Positions 8,450 through 16,735 of a stretch of DNA of 28,739 nt are shown here, one piece after another. This stretch comes from an uncultured Muribaculaceae bacterium (GTDB lineage: Bacteria > Bacteroidota > Bacteroidia > Bacteroidales > Muribaculaceae), in contig CAJTOB010000040.1 of assembly GCA_910578035.1 (NCBI GenBank), positions 1 to 28,739 of the forward strand, read 5' to 3'. The notes below the pieces were generated by a model. It worked only from the letters and a program-made list of their open reading frames with translations, was not told the origin of the DNA and searched no databases. Each line of letters starts with the position of its first letter. Within the stretch, counting starts at the first letter, position 1. The position numbers were made by a program, and so were the translations under genes.

Positions 8450-8901
8450 AAGCTCTTAGGATTATATTAGTTCTGCTTATTGCCGCCATGATGCCGTGTT
8501 GCACTCAGAACAACGGCCATATCGGCCCACTGTTCGGCTCTTGGCATCTCGAAAGCATGACCTGCGACGGAGAGATAAAACCTCAGCCCGAAGGAACCGA
8601 CACATACTGGAGCTTTCAGGGCCAGGTTCTCAACGTGCTTCTTGTAGAGACAATGTATGAATCTCTGTTCTACATTGCCACCTGGGAGCGCGAAAACGAC
8701 TGCCTTGCACTCGATTTCACCCACAGCAGCGATTCACATGAACCGGGGACCGGCTTTTACAGAGCTCCATACTGGATGGGCTTCCCGGAAAACGAAATAC
8801 TGAGAGTCGATATACGGAAACTCAACGGCTCGGAAATGATATTAGACTGGACTTCGGCCGAAGGACAGAAATATGTTTATAATTTCAAGAAAACATGGTA
8901 G
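8446..8901 (+). CDS. Small lipocalin-like lipoprotein
   Basis: This 151-residue protein has a lipoprotein signal (MKALRIILVLLIAAMMPCC; lipidated Cys 18 or 19). The mature part opens with GPLFGSWHLESMTCDG, the G-x-W strand with which many Bacteroidetes lipocalin-like lipoproteins begin. Beta-strand-rich segments follow (TYWSFQGQVLNVLL, LFYIATWERENDCLALDF, EMILDWTSAEGQKYVYNF). No catalytic motif is visible and the ligand is unknown. It overlaps the upstream Wzi-like gene by 4 nt and the downstream dehydratase gene by 7 nt, so it is translationally coupled to both. It may be a periplasmic or surface partner of the barrel, but this is inference from position only. Confidence 0.72.
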   Translation: MKALRIILVLLIAAMMPCCTQNNGHIGPLFGSWHLESMTCDGEIKPQPEGTDTYWSFQGQVLNVLLVETMYESLFYIATWERENDCLALDFTHSSDSHEPGTGFYRAPYWMGFPENEILRVDIRKLNGSEMILDWTSAEGQKYVYNFKKTW

Positions 8902-9881
8902 ATAAAACGGCGCTTGTCACAGGAGCCGACGGCTTCATAGGCTCTCACCTCACCGAGGCTCTCCTTGCTCGCGGCTATCGCGTACGCGCACTCTCTCAAT
9001 ACAATTCATTCAACAACTGGGGCTGGCTCGAAGACATTCCACAGACCGACCGACTCGAAATTGTATGCGGCGATGTCCGCGACCCTGATTTTTGCCGCCA
9101 TATATGCCGCGACATCAATGTGGTGTTCCATCTTGCGGCTCTCATCGCCATTCCCTACAGCTACGTCGCACCCGACAGCTATGTAGACACCAATATCAAA
9201 GGTACACTCAATATGTGCCAGGCCGCGCGCGACTGCGGCGTGGAGCGCATCGTAGTCACATCTACGAGCGAAGTCTACGGCACTGCGCAGTATGTGCCCA
9301 TCGACGAGAAACACCCGCGTCAGCCTCAGTCGCCTTATTCGGCCACGAAAATTGGCGCCGACGCCATTGCCGAAAGCTTTTACCGCGCTTTCGGGCTGCC
9401 CGTGGTGATTGCCCGGCCATTTAACACATACGGCCCTCGGCAGAGCGCCCGCGCAATCATACCGACAATCATCACCCAGATTGCCACCGGCAAAGGACGC
9501 CTCAGTCTCGGTGACCTCTCGCCTACCCGCGACTTCAACTATGTCACCGACACGGCTGCCGGCTTCATAGCCCTCGCCGAGGCGCCCGGCATCGAAGGAC
9601 GCGACATCAATATAGCCACAGGCACCGAAGTGACAATGGCCGATACCCTTGCTACGATTGCCCGTATAATGAATGTAAAGGTAGAGACTGTTGTCGACCC
9701 CGAACGTCTGCGTCCGGCGAAAAGTGAGGTCAACCGCCTGTGCGGCGACAACACCATCATAACAAGTCTCACCGACTGGCGACCGGCTCACAGCCTCGAA
9801 GATGGCCTCCGCAAGACCATCGATTGGTTCGTGAAGCCCGAAAATCTTGCAAAATACAAGGCCGATATATACAACCGATGA
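8895..9881 (+). CDS. legB: LegB-type NAD-dependent nucleotide-sugar 4,6-dehydratase
   Basis: This 328-residue short-chain dehydrogenase/reductase has a Rossmann start GADGFIGSH (10-18). The catalytic TSTSEVYG (T124, S125, E126) and Y148-x3-K152 (SPYSATK) follow, then RPFNTYGPRQSARAIIPTII and RDFNYVTDT. Using SSE-type residues in place of the usual TDE, together with the RPFNTYGPRQSARA block, is what I know from LegB, the GDP-GlcNAc 4,6-dehydratase that starts legionaminic acid synthesis. A NeuB/LegI-type synthase two genes downstream supports that. The donor nucleotide (GDP or UDP) cannot be read from sequence. The gene overlaps its neighbours by 7 nt upstream and 4 nt downstream. The next pathway enzyme, the LegC aminotransferase, would be expected beside it but is absent. 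Confidence 0.82.
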   Translation: MVDKTALVTGADGFIGSHLTEALLARGYRVRALSQYNSFNNWGWLEDIPQTDRLEIVCGDVRDPDFCRHICRDINVVFHLAALIAIPYSYVAPDSYVDTNIKGTLNMCQAARDCGVERIVVTSTSEVYGTAQYVPIDEKHPRQPQSPYSATKIGADAIAESFYRAFGLPVVIARPFNTYGPRQSARAIIPTIITQIATGKGRLSLGDLSPTRDFNYVTDTAAGFIALAEAPGIEGRDINIATGTEVTMADTLATIARIMNVKVETVVDPERLRPAKSEVNRLCGDNTIITSLTDWRPAHSLEDGLRKTIDWFVKPENLAKYKADIYNR

Positions 9882-10840
9882 AAAAGCTCTCTTTCCTTTT
9901 CCTCGGAGGCGCCAAGCGCGTAGGCATAGGGCGTCTCTTCAAGAAAGCGGCCGCAGACCTCGGATACGAAGCCGAAATCGTAGGATATGAGCTCGACAGA
10001 GCATGCCCGCTTGCTGCCATCGCAACAGACATAGTGGAAGGCCTGCGATGGTCCGACCCCGGTATATTCGCTCATATCGACGACACCGTGACGCGTCTCG
10101 GCATAGACATCATAATGCCATTTGTAGACAGCGCCGTCGGCGTGGCCGCAGAGTACGCCGCCCGTTATCCGCACCGCAAAGTATTCGTGCCGGCGCCATG
10201 CCGCAAACTCGCCGACAAGATGTTCGACAAAGTAGCGGCCGCCGAACTTTTCGAGCAGAAAGGCCTGCCCATACCGCCCACATACCATGCCGGAGACCCA
10301 TGCCTGAGGCTCATCGCAAAGCCTCGATTCGGCTCAGCCTCGAAAGGAATAGTAGAAATCAACAGTCTCCAGAAGCTCTACGAGTTTCAGGGCCGTGAAG
10401 ACAAATATCTCATTCAGGAACGCATAGACAATCGCGAGGAAATTACCGTAGACTGCTATGCTGAGGTGACAACCGGGCGCATCGTGGGTATCAGCCCGCG
10501 AATAAGACTCGAGACAGCCGGGGGCGAGGCCGTACGCACAGTTACCGTCGATTCGCCTCAGGCGTCTGCGCTGGCGCGCCGTGCCATCGAGGAAACCGAC
10601 CTCAGAGGTGCCGTGACCGTGCAGATAATCCACGACCTCGACAACGACCGCTATATGATAATGGAAATCAATCCACGCCTTGGGGGCGGTGCAGTGGCAT
10701 CGGTTTATGCCGGTTTCAATCTGCCCGCGGCAATCATTCAGGACGCTCTCGGAGAAAGGCCTGTGGCTGCAGGAGCCGCGCAGGCCGGAGTGCTTACCAC
10801 CCGTTTTCTTGACGATGTAGTTTTCAGACCAAATGACTGA
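9878..10840 (+). CDS. ATP-grasp family ligase (CarB-like)
   Basis: The ATG at 9878 overlaps the legB stop by 4 nt and is preferred to an in-frame start at 9740 inside legB. The product is 320 residues. An N-terminal pre-ATP-grasp domain (LSFLFLGGAKRVGIGRLF) is followed by the ATP-binding fold, with K148 in AKPRFGSASKG, the hinge YLIQERI, and metal ligands E263 and N265 in IMEINPRLGGG. ATP-grasp enzymes activate a carboxylate as acyl phosphate and couple it to an amine or thiol. CarB-like members occur in surface-polysaccharide loci, but I know of no assigned reaction for this type. Its position between LegB and NeuB homologues suggests a substrate in the same nonulosonate or glycan pathway, for example amide modification of the sugar acid. 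That is inference. It overlaps neuB by 8 nt. Confidence 0.85.
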   Translation: MKKLSFLFLGGAKRVGIGRLFKKAAADLGYEAEIVGYELDRACPLAAIATDIVEGLRWSDPGIFAHIDDTVTRLGIDIIMPFVDSAVGVAAEYAARYPHRKVFVPAPCRKLADKMFDKVAAAELFEQKGLPIPPTYHAGDPCLRLIAKPRFGSASKGIVEINSLQKLYEFQGREDKYLIQERIDNREEITVDCYAEVTTGRIVGISPRIRLETAGGEAVRTVTVDSPQASALARRAIEETDLRGAVTVQIIHDLDNDRYMIMEINPRLGGGAVASVYAGFNLPAAIIQDALGERPVAAGAAQAGVLTTRFLDDVVFRPND

Positions 10841-11843
10841 CAATCACGTAATACTCATAGCAGAAGCCGGTGTAAACCACAACGGCGACCTCGAAATGGC
10901 GCGCCGCATGGTGTATGCTGCCAAAGAAGCAGGCGCCGACTATGTGAAATTCCAGACGGCAGTGCCCGAACTGGTGATATCAAGCTTCGCGCCAAAGGCA
11001 GAGTATCAGAAAAGCACCACCGGCGAGGCCGAAAGCCAGCTCGAAATGTGCAAGGCTATCCATCTGCCACTGTCTGACTACGCCGGGCTCAAAGCGCTCT
11101 GCGACGAAGTGGGCATAGGCTTCATGAGTACGCCCTTCGACCTCGTTTCCATCGACTGTCTCGCCCCGCTGGGCATGGACTACTGGAAGATTCCCTCGGG
11201 CGAAATAACAAATCTGCCCTACCTTCTGAAAATAGGTGCGCGCGGCGAAAAAATCATACTGTCGACCGGCATGGCCTCTCTTGCCGAAGTCGAAACCACC
11301 TTGCAGGTCCTCGAAAAGGCCGGCACACCACGAAGCAATGTCTATGTGCTGCACTGCACCACACAATATCCGGCCCCGCTTGATTCTGTCAATCTGCGAG
11401 CCATGGATTCGCTCGCTACACTCGGCTGTGCCGGAGTAGGCTACAGCGACCACACCGAGGGCATAGAGGTGTCCGTAGCGGCGGCAGCGCGCGGTGCCAG
11501 AGTGATAGAAAAGCACTTCACCCTCGACCGCAACCTTCCCGGACCCGACCACAAAGCTTCGCTCGAGCCCCGAGAGCTGGCCGACCTCGTGTCGGCCGTG
11601 CGTCGTGTCGAGATCGCCCTCGGAAATCCTGAAAAGACAGCGGCGACAGCCGAACGCCCCAACATAGCCATTGCCCGCAAGAGCATAGTGGCGGCGCGCC
11701 CTATCGCAGCCGGAGAGGTCTTCTCAGAAGAGAATATCACCGTCAAACGCCCCGGCGACGGCATATCGCCAATGCGCTGGTTCGAAGTTCTCGGCAAGAA
11801 AGCCCCCAGGCCATTTGCCCCTGACGAACTTATAGAACTCTGA
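10833..11843 (+). CDS. neuB: Nonulosonate synthase (N-acetylneuraminate / legionaminate synthase family)
   Basis: This 336-residue protein condenses phosphoenolpyruvate with a C6 amino sugar to make a nine-carbon sialic-type acid. The TIM-barrel N-terminal domain shows AEAGVNHNGD (10-19), YVKFQT, MSTPFD, WKIPSGEITN, GYSDHTEG and EKHFTLDRNLPGPDH, the usual NeuB metal and substrate signatures. From about residue 275 a C-terminal antifreeze-like SAF domain follows (RKSIVAARPIAAGEVFSEENITVKRPG). Sequence alone does not separate Neu5Ac synthase from the legionaminate synthase LegI; the LegB-type gene in the operon favours LegI. It is the last gene of the operon and is followed directly by a strong terminator. 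No CMP-sugar synthetase, hydrolysing epimerase or aminotransferase is in view, so the pathway must be completed elsewhere. Confidence 0.93.
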   Translation: MTDNHVILIAEAGVNHNGDLEMARRMVYAAKEAGADYVKFQTAVPELVISSFAPKAEYQKSTTGEAESQLEMCKAIHLPLSDYAGLKALCDEVGIGFMSTPFDLVSIDCLAPLGMDYWKIPSGEITNLPYLLKIGARGEKIILSTGMASLAEVETTLQVLEKAGTPRSNVYVLHCTTQYPAPLDSVNLRAMDSLATLGCAGVGYSDHTEGIEVSVAAAARGARVIEKHFTLDRNLPGPDHKASLEPRELADLVSAVRRVEIALGNPEKTAATAERPNIAIARKSIVAARPIAAGEVFSEENITVKRPGDGISPMRWFEVLGKKAPRPFAPDELIEL

Positions 11844-11850
11844 AAAAATT

Positions 11851-11891
11851 GCGGGGTGCGACTGGTAGAAGTCGCACCCCGCGGTCTTTTT
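11851..11891. terminator. Strong bidirectional terminator
   Basis: GCGGGGTGCGACT (11851-11863) and AGTCGCACCCCGC (11870-11882) form a perfect 13-bp GC-rich stem with a 6-nt loop. T-rich tracts follow on both strands: TCTTTTT after the plus-strand stem and AATTTTTTC after the minus-strand stem. It ends the neuB operon and, from the other side, the rubrerythrin transcript. Confidence 0.95.
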
Positions 11892-11905
11892 ATAGAACAG
11901 GTCTA

Positions 11906-12457
11906 TTATTTCTTGAAGAAACGGTTGAAGAGACCCTGGAAGCCCTGTCCGTGGCGAGCTTCGTCTTTAGCCATTTCATGAACAGTGTCGTGGATAGCGT
12001 CGAGGTTGAGCTGTTTTGCACGGGCAGCGATACGCATCTTGTCTTCGTTGGCGCCGGCTTCTGCCATCATGCGCTTTTCGAGGTTTGTGCGGGTATCCCA
12101 TACCACATCACCGAGGAGTTCGGCGAATTTGGCAGCGTGTTCGGCTTCTTCGAAAGCATAGCGCTTGAAAGCTTCGGCAATTTCGGGGTAGCCTTCGCGG
12201 TCGGCCTGACGGCTCATGGCAAGATACATACCTACTTCGGTGCATTCGCCATTGAAGTGAGCGTTGAGGTCGGCAATCATCTGCTCGTCGCAGCCCTTTG
12301 CTACGCCAATCTGGTGTTCGGTGACGAACTTGAGGGCTTCATCGGGAGTGAGTTCGCGGAAAGCCGATTTGGGGGCATGGCAGAGGGGGCATTCTTCAGG
12401 AGCCTCGTTGCCTTCGTGGATATAGCCGCACACTGTGCAGATGTATTTCTTTTCCAT
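11906..12457 (-). CDS. rbr: Reverse rubrerythrin
   Basis: This 183-residue protein has the rubredoxin-like domain at the N-terminus (C7, C10 in CTVCGY and C23, C26 in CPLCHAP). The four-helix ferritin-like diiron domain follows, with E71/E74 in GECTEVGMY, the EEAEH motif at 103-107 and DEARH at 165-169. This order is the reverse of classic rubrerythrin and marks the 'reverse rubrerythrin' type found in anaerobes, which reduce hydrogen peroxide with electrons from NADH via rubredoxin-type partners. It lies 44 nt downstream of the serine palmitoyltransferase gene on the same strand and may share its transcript. No separate TAnnTTTG box is obvious in that gap. A bidirectional terminator follows its stop. 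Confidence 0.95.
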   Translation of the reverse strand: MEKKYICTVCGYIHEGNEAPEECPLCHAPKSAFRELTPDEALKFVTEHQIGVAKGCDEQMIADLNAHFNGECTEVGMYLAMSRQADREGYPEIAEAFKRYAFEEAEHAAKFAELLGDVVWDTRTNLEKRMMAEAGANEDKMRIAARAKQLNLDAIHDTVHEMAKDEARHGQGFQGLFNRFFKK

Positions 12458-12501
12458 GATTTACGGGATTGTTTGAATATGGTTTATGTTAGTTGGAGAA
12501 A

Positions 12502-13686
12502 TCAGAGGATTCCGTGCTTCTTAAATACCTTGGTAATCTTTTCGAGAGCTTCCTGCACCTGTTCGGGAGTATGAGTAGCCATGAGGCTGAATCGGATAAG
12601 AGTGTCGTGGGGAGCTACTGCCGGCGAAACTACCGGATTGACGAAGATACCCTCTTCAAGAAGGTCGCTCGTAACGGCAAAAGTCTTGAAATTGTCGCGG
12701 ATATAAAGCGGTATGATAGGAGTTGAGGTGTTGCCGATTTCAAAACCTTGCTCGCGGAAACCGTCGAGAGCCATGTTGGTAAGCTTCCAGAGGTTTTCCT
12801 GGCGCTCGGGCTCCTCAATCATAAGGTCGATGGCCTTGAGCGCGGCGGCAGTCGAAGCCGGAGTGATGCTTGCGGTGAAGATATAGGAACGCGAGTGGTG
12901 ACGGAGGAAGTTGGTAATCTCCTTGTCGGTGGCGATAAAGCCGCCGAGCGAAGCGAACGACTTGGAGAATGTACCCATGATAAGATCTACATCGTCTGTC
13001 ACGCCGAAGTGGTTGCAGACACCGCGACCGCCCTGGCCGAATACGCCGATGCCATGAGCCTCGTCGACCATCACTGTTGCATTGTATTTTTTGGCAAGAC
13101 GGACGATTTCGGGCACGTTTGCCACATCACCTTCCATCGAGAACACGCCGTCTGTGACGATAAGTTTGATTTTGTCCGGGTCGCACTTCTGGAGCTGGGC
13201 TTCGAGGCTTTCCATGTCGTTGTGTTTGTACTTCAGCGACTTGGAGAACGACAGACGGCGGCCTTCGATTATCGAAGCATGGTCCTGTTCGTCCCAGATG
13301 ATATAGTCTTCGCGGCCTGTAAGGGTAGAAACCACACCGAGGTTCACGCCAAAACCGGTAGAGTAAATCATCACGTCTTCCTTGCCTATATACTCGGCAA
13401 TGCGTGCCTCGAGTTTCTTGTGAAGGTCAAGAGTACCGTTGAGGAATGGCGAGCCGGCGCAGCCGGTACCATATTTGCGGGTAGCCTCTATGGCGGCTTC
13501 CTTGATACGGGGGTCGTTGACAAGACCGGTATAGCAATTGGAACCGAACATGAGCACGCGGCGTCCGTTGATAGTTACTTCTGGATCCTGCTCAGAAGAT
13601 ATCGCACGGAAATAAGGATATATTCCTGCCGCTTTGGCCTCCTGAGGTGCAGTATATTTGGAGAGTTTGGCTTGTAGTGGTTTCAT
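12502..13686 (-). CDS. spt: Serine palmitoyltransferase (alpha-oxoamine synthase)
   Basis: The ATG at 13686 gives MKPLQAKLSKYTAPQEAKAAGIY, 394 residues, the length I know for Bacteroides serine palmitoyltransferase. An upstream in-frame start at 13764 would add 26 unrelated residues and overlap the promoter. It is a fold-type I PLP enzyme: H136 in DEQDHAS (stacks on PLP), D208 and H211 in DEAHGIG, and the Schiff-base lysine K242 in GTFSKSFASLGG. It condenses serine with a long-chain acyl-CoA to 3-ketosphinganine, the first step of sphingolipid synthesis, a Bacteroidetes trait. Close relatives (BioF, KBL) share the fold; IYPYFR near the start and the SYIFTASITP segment fit the serine palmitoyltransferase branch. 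The leader is about 70 nt and the rubrerythrin gene follows downstream. Confidence 0.88.
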   Translation of the reverse strand: MKPLQAKLSKYTAPQEAKAAGIYPYFRAISSEQDPEVTINGRRVLMFGSNCYTGLVNDPRIKEAAIEATRKYGTGCAGSPFLNGTLDLHKKLEARIAEYIGKEDVMIYSTGFGVNLGVVSTLTGREDYIIWDEQDHASIIEGRRLSFSKSLKYKHNDMESLEAQLQKCDPDKIKLIVTDGVFSMEGDVANVPEIVRLAKKYNATVMVDEAHGIGVFGQGGRGVCNHFGVTDDVDLIMGTFSKSFASLGGFIATDKEITNFLRHHSRSYIFTASITPASTAAALKAIDLMIEEPERQENLWKLTNMALDGFREQGFEIGNTSTPIIPLYIRDNFKTFAVTSDLLEEGIFVNPVVSPAVAPHDTLIRFSLMATHTPEQVQEALEKITKVFKKHGIL

Positions 13687-13761
13687 AGCTGCGTAATAAC
13701 GATGCTTTAATAAAGTGCCGCCATTCCGGTCAAATCTGAAAGCCGGGGCAAAACACAGGCG

Positions 13762-13769
13762 CAAAGTTA
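13762..13769 (-). promoter_or_regulatory. spt -7 box
   Basis: The minus strand reads TAACTTTG, a full match to TAnnTTTG, with an AT-rich region upstream. No clear TTG is seen at 20 nt. The predicted leader to the spt ATG is about 70 nt, which also argues against the longer spt start at 13764. Confidence 0.6.
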
Positions 13770-14000
13770 GTAAAAAATGCTTAAATATTTGCTAAATAGC
13801 TGAGCCTATTTCGCATTTTTTAATACATAAACTCCCGTTTTCAAAGCAAGCTGCCAATCGTGCCTATAAGTGGAGAATACAAGCCGCCCCACACTCTGTA
13901 TGGCCACGTTGTGACCTCTTTGGCTGTATCGAGGACAAAAATGGCAAGGAACTATAAAAGCCCCGACGGGTAAAGGCTTCCGTGGTTGGCCGTTATGAGC

Positions 14001-14008
14001 TAACTTTG
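14001..14008 (+). promoter_or_regulatory. GH2 gene -7 box
   Basis: TAACTTTG matches TAnnTTTG and ends 19 nt before the ATG at 14028. The -33 element is not convincing: the nearest TTG, at 13986-13988, is too close. A short leader is predicted. Confidence 0.6.
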
Positions 14009-14027
14009 CACTGCAAACCTTGAAACT

Positions 14028-16685
14028 ATGAAATTTATACGTTTTTACCTTCTTTCTATCTCCATCATTACGGCACTCAGCGCCGTCGCTTCCAGAGAAG
14101 CAGTGAGTCTCGCATCGCCGAACGGCTCTGTGTGGAAAATGAACCGTGCAGGCGACACCGCCGACGGTGCAGACCGTATTTCAGCCCCCGGATTCAACGC
14201 ATCGGCATGGCTCGACGCCACTGTGCCCGGCACGGTTCTCACAAACCTTGTAAACAACGGAGTCTACCCCGACCCCTATTATGGTAAAAACAACAAACTC
14301 AGCGAAGGCTTGATTCCCGACATATCGAAGGTCGGACGCGATTTTTATACATATTGGTTCCGCACCGAGTTCGACGTTCCTGCCGACTTCAAAGGTCGCC
14401 GCATCTGGCTCAGCCCCGAAGGCATAAATTACCGTTCTGAAATATGGGTAAACGGCCGCCTGGCCGACATCACTGCCGGAATGTTCCTCAGCCGCAATAT
14501 CGACATCAGTCATCTTGTAGAACCCGGTAAAAAAGCCGCTTTGGCCATTAAAGTATATCCTGTAGACGTGCCCGGAAGCACAATGCCGAAATCCTGGGGC
14601 GCCCCCGGAGAATGGCACAACGGCGGCGACGGCTGGATAGGCCTGAACGTGACACAGCTCATGACTGTCGGCTGGGATTTCACATATGAAGACGGAGTCC
14701 GCGACCGCAATACCGGAATCTGGCGCGACATCAAGCTCTATACCACAGGCGAAGTGCAGCTTCGTGCCCCGATGGTTCGGTCTGACGTAGACACTGTGTC
14801 TTTCGCCCGTTCTCGCGAGACGATATCTGTAGAAGTCCACAACCCGAACACTTACGACACCGAATATACCGTAACAGCCCGCATTCCTGAAGCCGGAGTC
14901 GAAATCAGCAAAAACATACGTCTGCTCCGCGGCGAACACAAGGAACTCGTGTTCAACCCCGACGAATTCTCCGCGCTGGCCTTCGACAATCCGCGCCTCT
15001 GGTGGCCGAAAAACAAAGGCGAACAACCGCTATACACCCTCAGCCTCACTGCAAAAAACAAGAAAGGAGAACTCAGCGACAGCATCGGCACCCGATTCGG
15101 CATACGCCACATCGAAGCCGTGCGCAATACGCCCGACAGCTCCAAACTATTCAAAATAAACGGACGGCCTATGTTTGTTCGCGGCACTAACTGGATTCCA
15201 GACGCCATGCTCCGCACCGACGACAGCCGCATGAATACCGAACTGCGCTACACGGCTCAGAGCGGCGTCAATCTGCTGCGCCTCTGGGGCGGCGGCATTG
15301 CCGAAAGCGACCGTTTTTATGAGCTCTGCGACTCACTCGGCCTGATGGTATGGCAGGAGTTCTGGATGACGGGCGACACACGGCACCCGGCAGACGAGAC
15401 AATCTACCTTGCAAACGTCGAAAGCACCGTAAAGCGAATCCGCAACCACCCTTCGATAATCTTCTATGTTTCAAGCAATGAAAGCTCCGAAGTAAGCGGC
15501 GCTCGCGAACTCCTGACCCGTCTCGACGGAACCAGGCCCTATCAGATGCAAAGCGAATGCGACGGCGTGCACGACGGCAGCCCCTATAAACAGGTCAACC
15601 CAATGTGCCATTACGAAAACACAGCAAGCGAGCGCGGCAGCCGCATCGACGGTTTCAATCCGGAATACGGTGCGCCGACTCTGCCAATCTACGAAAGCCT
15701 ACGCCGCATGATGCCCGAAACAGCCCTCTGGCCAATCGACAAAGCCACATGGGATTACATGGACGGCAACGGCTTCCACCTCATGACAACGCTCTACGAC
15801 AATATGGTGAAGCGCTATGGCGAATCGGAAAACATCGAGCAGTATTCGCGTCGGGCTCAGCTTGTCGGCGCCATCAACAGCAAGAGCATATGGGAAACAT
15901 GGAACGAGCACAAGATGCAGTATGGCGACAGATGGACTTCGGGCCTGCTCTTCTGGTATCATAATTGCCCGAATCCTCAGGTATGCGCCCGAATGTGGGA
16001 TTACTCACTCCAGCCGACAGCATCGCTCTACCACACCATGCACGCCCTCGAGCCTCTGCATGTGCAGTACAACTATCTCACTAATACCGTAAGCATTGTC
16101 AACGACGGCCTCGAAGCCTTCGACGGTCTTTCCGTCACAGCCGACATCTACGATTTCGACAGCCGCAAGGTAAGTTCGAAGACCGCGTCGGCCTCGGTTG
16201 GAGCAGATGCCGTGGCAAACAATGTGCTCACCCTCGATTTTCCCGAAGATATTTCGCAGATACATTTTATAAGCCTGAAACTTACCGACAAAAAGGGCAA
16301 AAAACTATCCGACAACTTCTACTGGCGCTCCCTCGACCGCTACGAGGGCCGCAACACCGTCACAGGCCCCTGCACCGGCGGATTCGAAAACCTTGCCGCA
16401 CTGCCGGCTGCATCGCCCTCGCTGCGTGTACGGCCCATTGGTAAAAACCGCTGGAGCGTGACTCTGCGAAACAACAAACGCCGTATCGCCTTCTTCTGCC
16501 AGCTCCTCCTCACCGACGAAAACGACAGCCCCGTCGACGGCGCATTCTATACCGACAACTTCGTCTCTCTGCTCCCCGGCGAGTCGCGCACAATCGAAAT
16601 CGAAGCGCCCTCAGCGCCCGCTTCACCCCTGCGCCTGAAATTCAACGAAGCCCTCGCCCCGACAAAAACCTATACTATTAAATAG
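14028..16685 (+). CDS. Exported GH2 glycoside hydrolase (beta-mannosidase / exo-glucosaminidase-like)
   Basis: This 885-residue protein has an N-terminal signal peptide (MKFIRFYLLSISIITALSAVAS). The domain order is GH2 sugar-binding (about 35-240: WLDATVPGTV, YWFRTEFDVP, WLSPEGINYRSEIWVNG), an immunoglobulin-like domain (about 245-360), the TIM barrel (about 365-690) and C-terminal Ig-like domains. Candidate acid/base is E485 in YVSSNESSEV; candidate nucleophile is E546 in GFNPEYGAPTLP. MFVRGTNWIPDAML and LLRLWGGGIAESDRFYELCD are typical of the subgroup with beta-mannosidases and exo-beta-D-glucosaminidases. The C-terminal part (RNNKRRIAFFCQLLL, VSLLPGESRTIEI) resembles the exo-glucosaminidase Ig domain. 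Substrate remains open. It has its own promoter and is separated from the next gene by a further -7 box. Confidence 0.88.
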   Translation: MKFIRFYLLSISIITALSAVASREAVSLASPNGSVWKMNRAGDTADGADRISAPGFNASAWLDATVPGTVLTNLVNNGVYPDPYYGKNNKLSEGLIPDISKVGRDFYTYWFRTEFDVPADFKGRRIWLSPEGINYRSEIWVNGRLADITAGMFLSRNIDISHLVEPGKKAALAIKVYPVDVPGSTMPKSWGAPGEWHNGGDGWIGLNVTQLMTVGWDFTYEDGVRDRNTGIWRDIKLYTTGEVQLRAPMVRSDVDTVSFARSRETISVEVHNPNTYDTEYTVTARIPEAGVEISKNIRLLRGEHKELVFNPDEFSALAFDNPRLWWPKNKGEQPLYTLSLTAKNKKGELSDSIGTRFGIRHIEAVRNTPDSSKLFKINGRPMFVRGTNWIPDAMLRTDDSRMNTELRYTAQSGVNLLRLWGGGIAESDRFYELCDSLGLMVWQEFWMTGDTRHPADETIYLANVESTVKRIRNHPSIIFYVSSNESSEVSGARELLTRLDGTRPYQMQSECDGVHDGSPYKQVNPMCHYENTASERGSRIDGFNPEYGAPTLPIYESLRRMMPETALWPIDKATWDYMDGNGFHLMTTLYDNMVKRYGESENIEQYSRRAQLVGAINSKSIWETWNEHKMQYGDRWTSGLLFWYHNCPNPQVCARMWDYSLQPTASLYHTMHALEPLHVQYNYLTNTVSIVNDGLEAFDGLSVTADIYDFDSRKVSSKTASASVGADAVANNVLTLDFPEDISQIHFISLKLTDKKGKKLSDNFYWRSLDRYEGRNTVTGPCTGGFENLAALPAASPSLRVRPIGKNRWSVTLRNNKRRIAFFCQLLLTDENDSPVDGAFYTDNFVSLLPGESRTIEIEAPSAPASPLRLKFNEALAPTKTYTIK

Positions 16686-16705
16686 GTGGTGTGAGTTTTT
16701 TGTGC

Positions 16706-16713
16706 TAATTTTG
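16706..16713 (+). promoter_or_regulatory. -7 box of the peptidase-miaA operon
   Basis: TAATTTTG matches TAnnTTTG and lies 22 nt before the ATG at 16736. No TTG is seen at the expected distance upstream. Confidence 0.55.
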
Positions 16714-16735
16714 CAGTCCTAAGTCTTTGAAATAT

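Larger units (their letters stand above)
13687..14027. other. Divergent intergenic region between spt and the GH2 gene
   Basis: This 341-nt gap separates two divergent genes and holds a -7 box for each side (13762-13769 minus, 14001-14008 plus). The middle part (about 13800-13990) is free of credible ORFs. The only structure seen is a small stem near 13958-13980 (AAGCC ... GGCTT enclosing CCCGACGGG). I recognise no riboswitch or operator. Confidence 0.6.

Noticed and set aside
9740..9877. Longer start for the ATP-grasp gene inside legB
   Set aside because: The added residues are arginine/histidine-rich shadow sequence of legB, and the ATGA overlap at 9878 gives the expected N-terminus.
12748..13677. 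Plus-strand 309-codon ORF opposite spt
   Set aside because: It lies entirely antisense to the serine palmitoyltransferase, including its PLP-lysine region; it is a shadow frame.
14181..15026. Minus-strand 281-codon ORF opposite the GH2 gene
   Set aside because: It is antisense to the conserved GH2 sugar-binding domain, with no independent start signal or domain.
16727..16735. TTG start for the DPP IV-type peptidase
   Set aside because: The ATG three codons later gives a normal signal peptide; the TTG adds only MKY.
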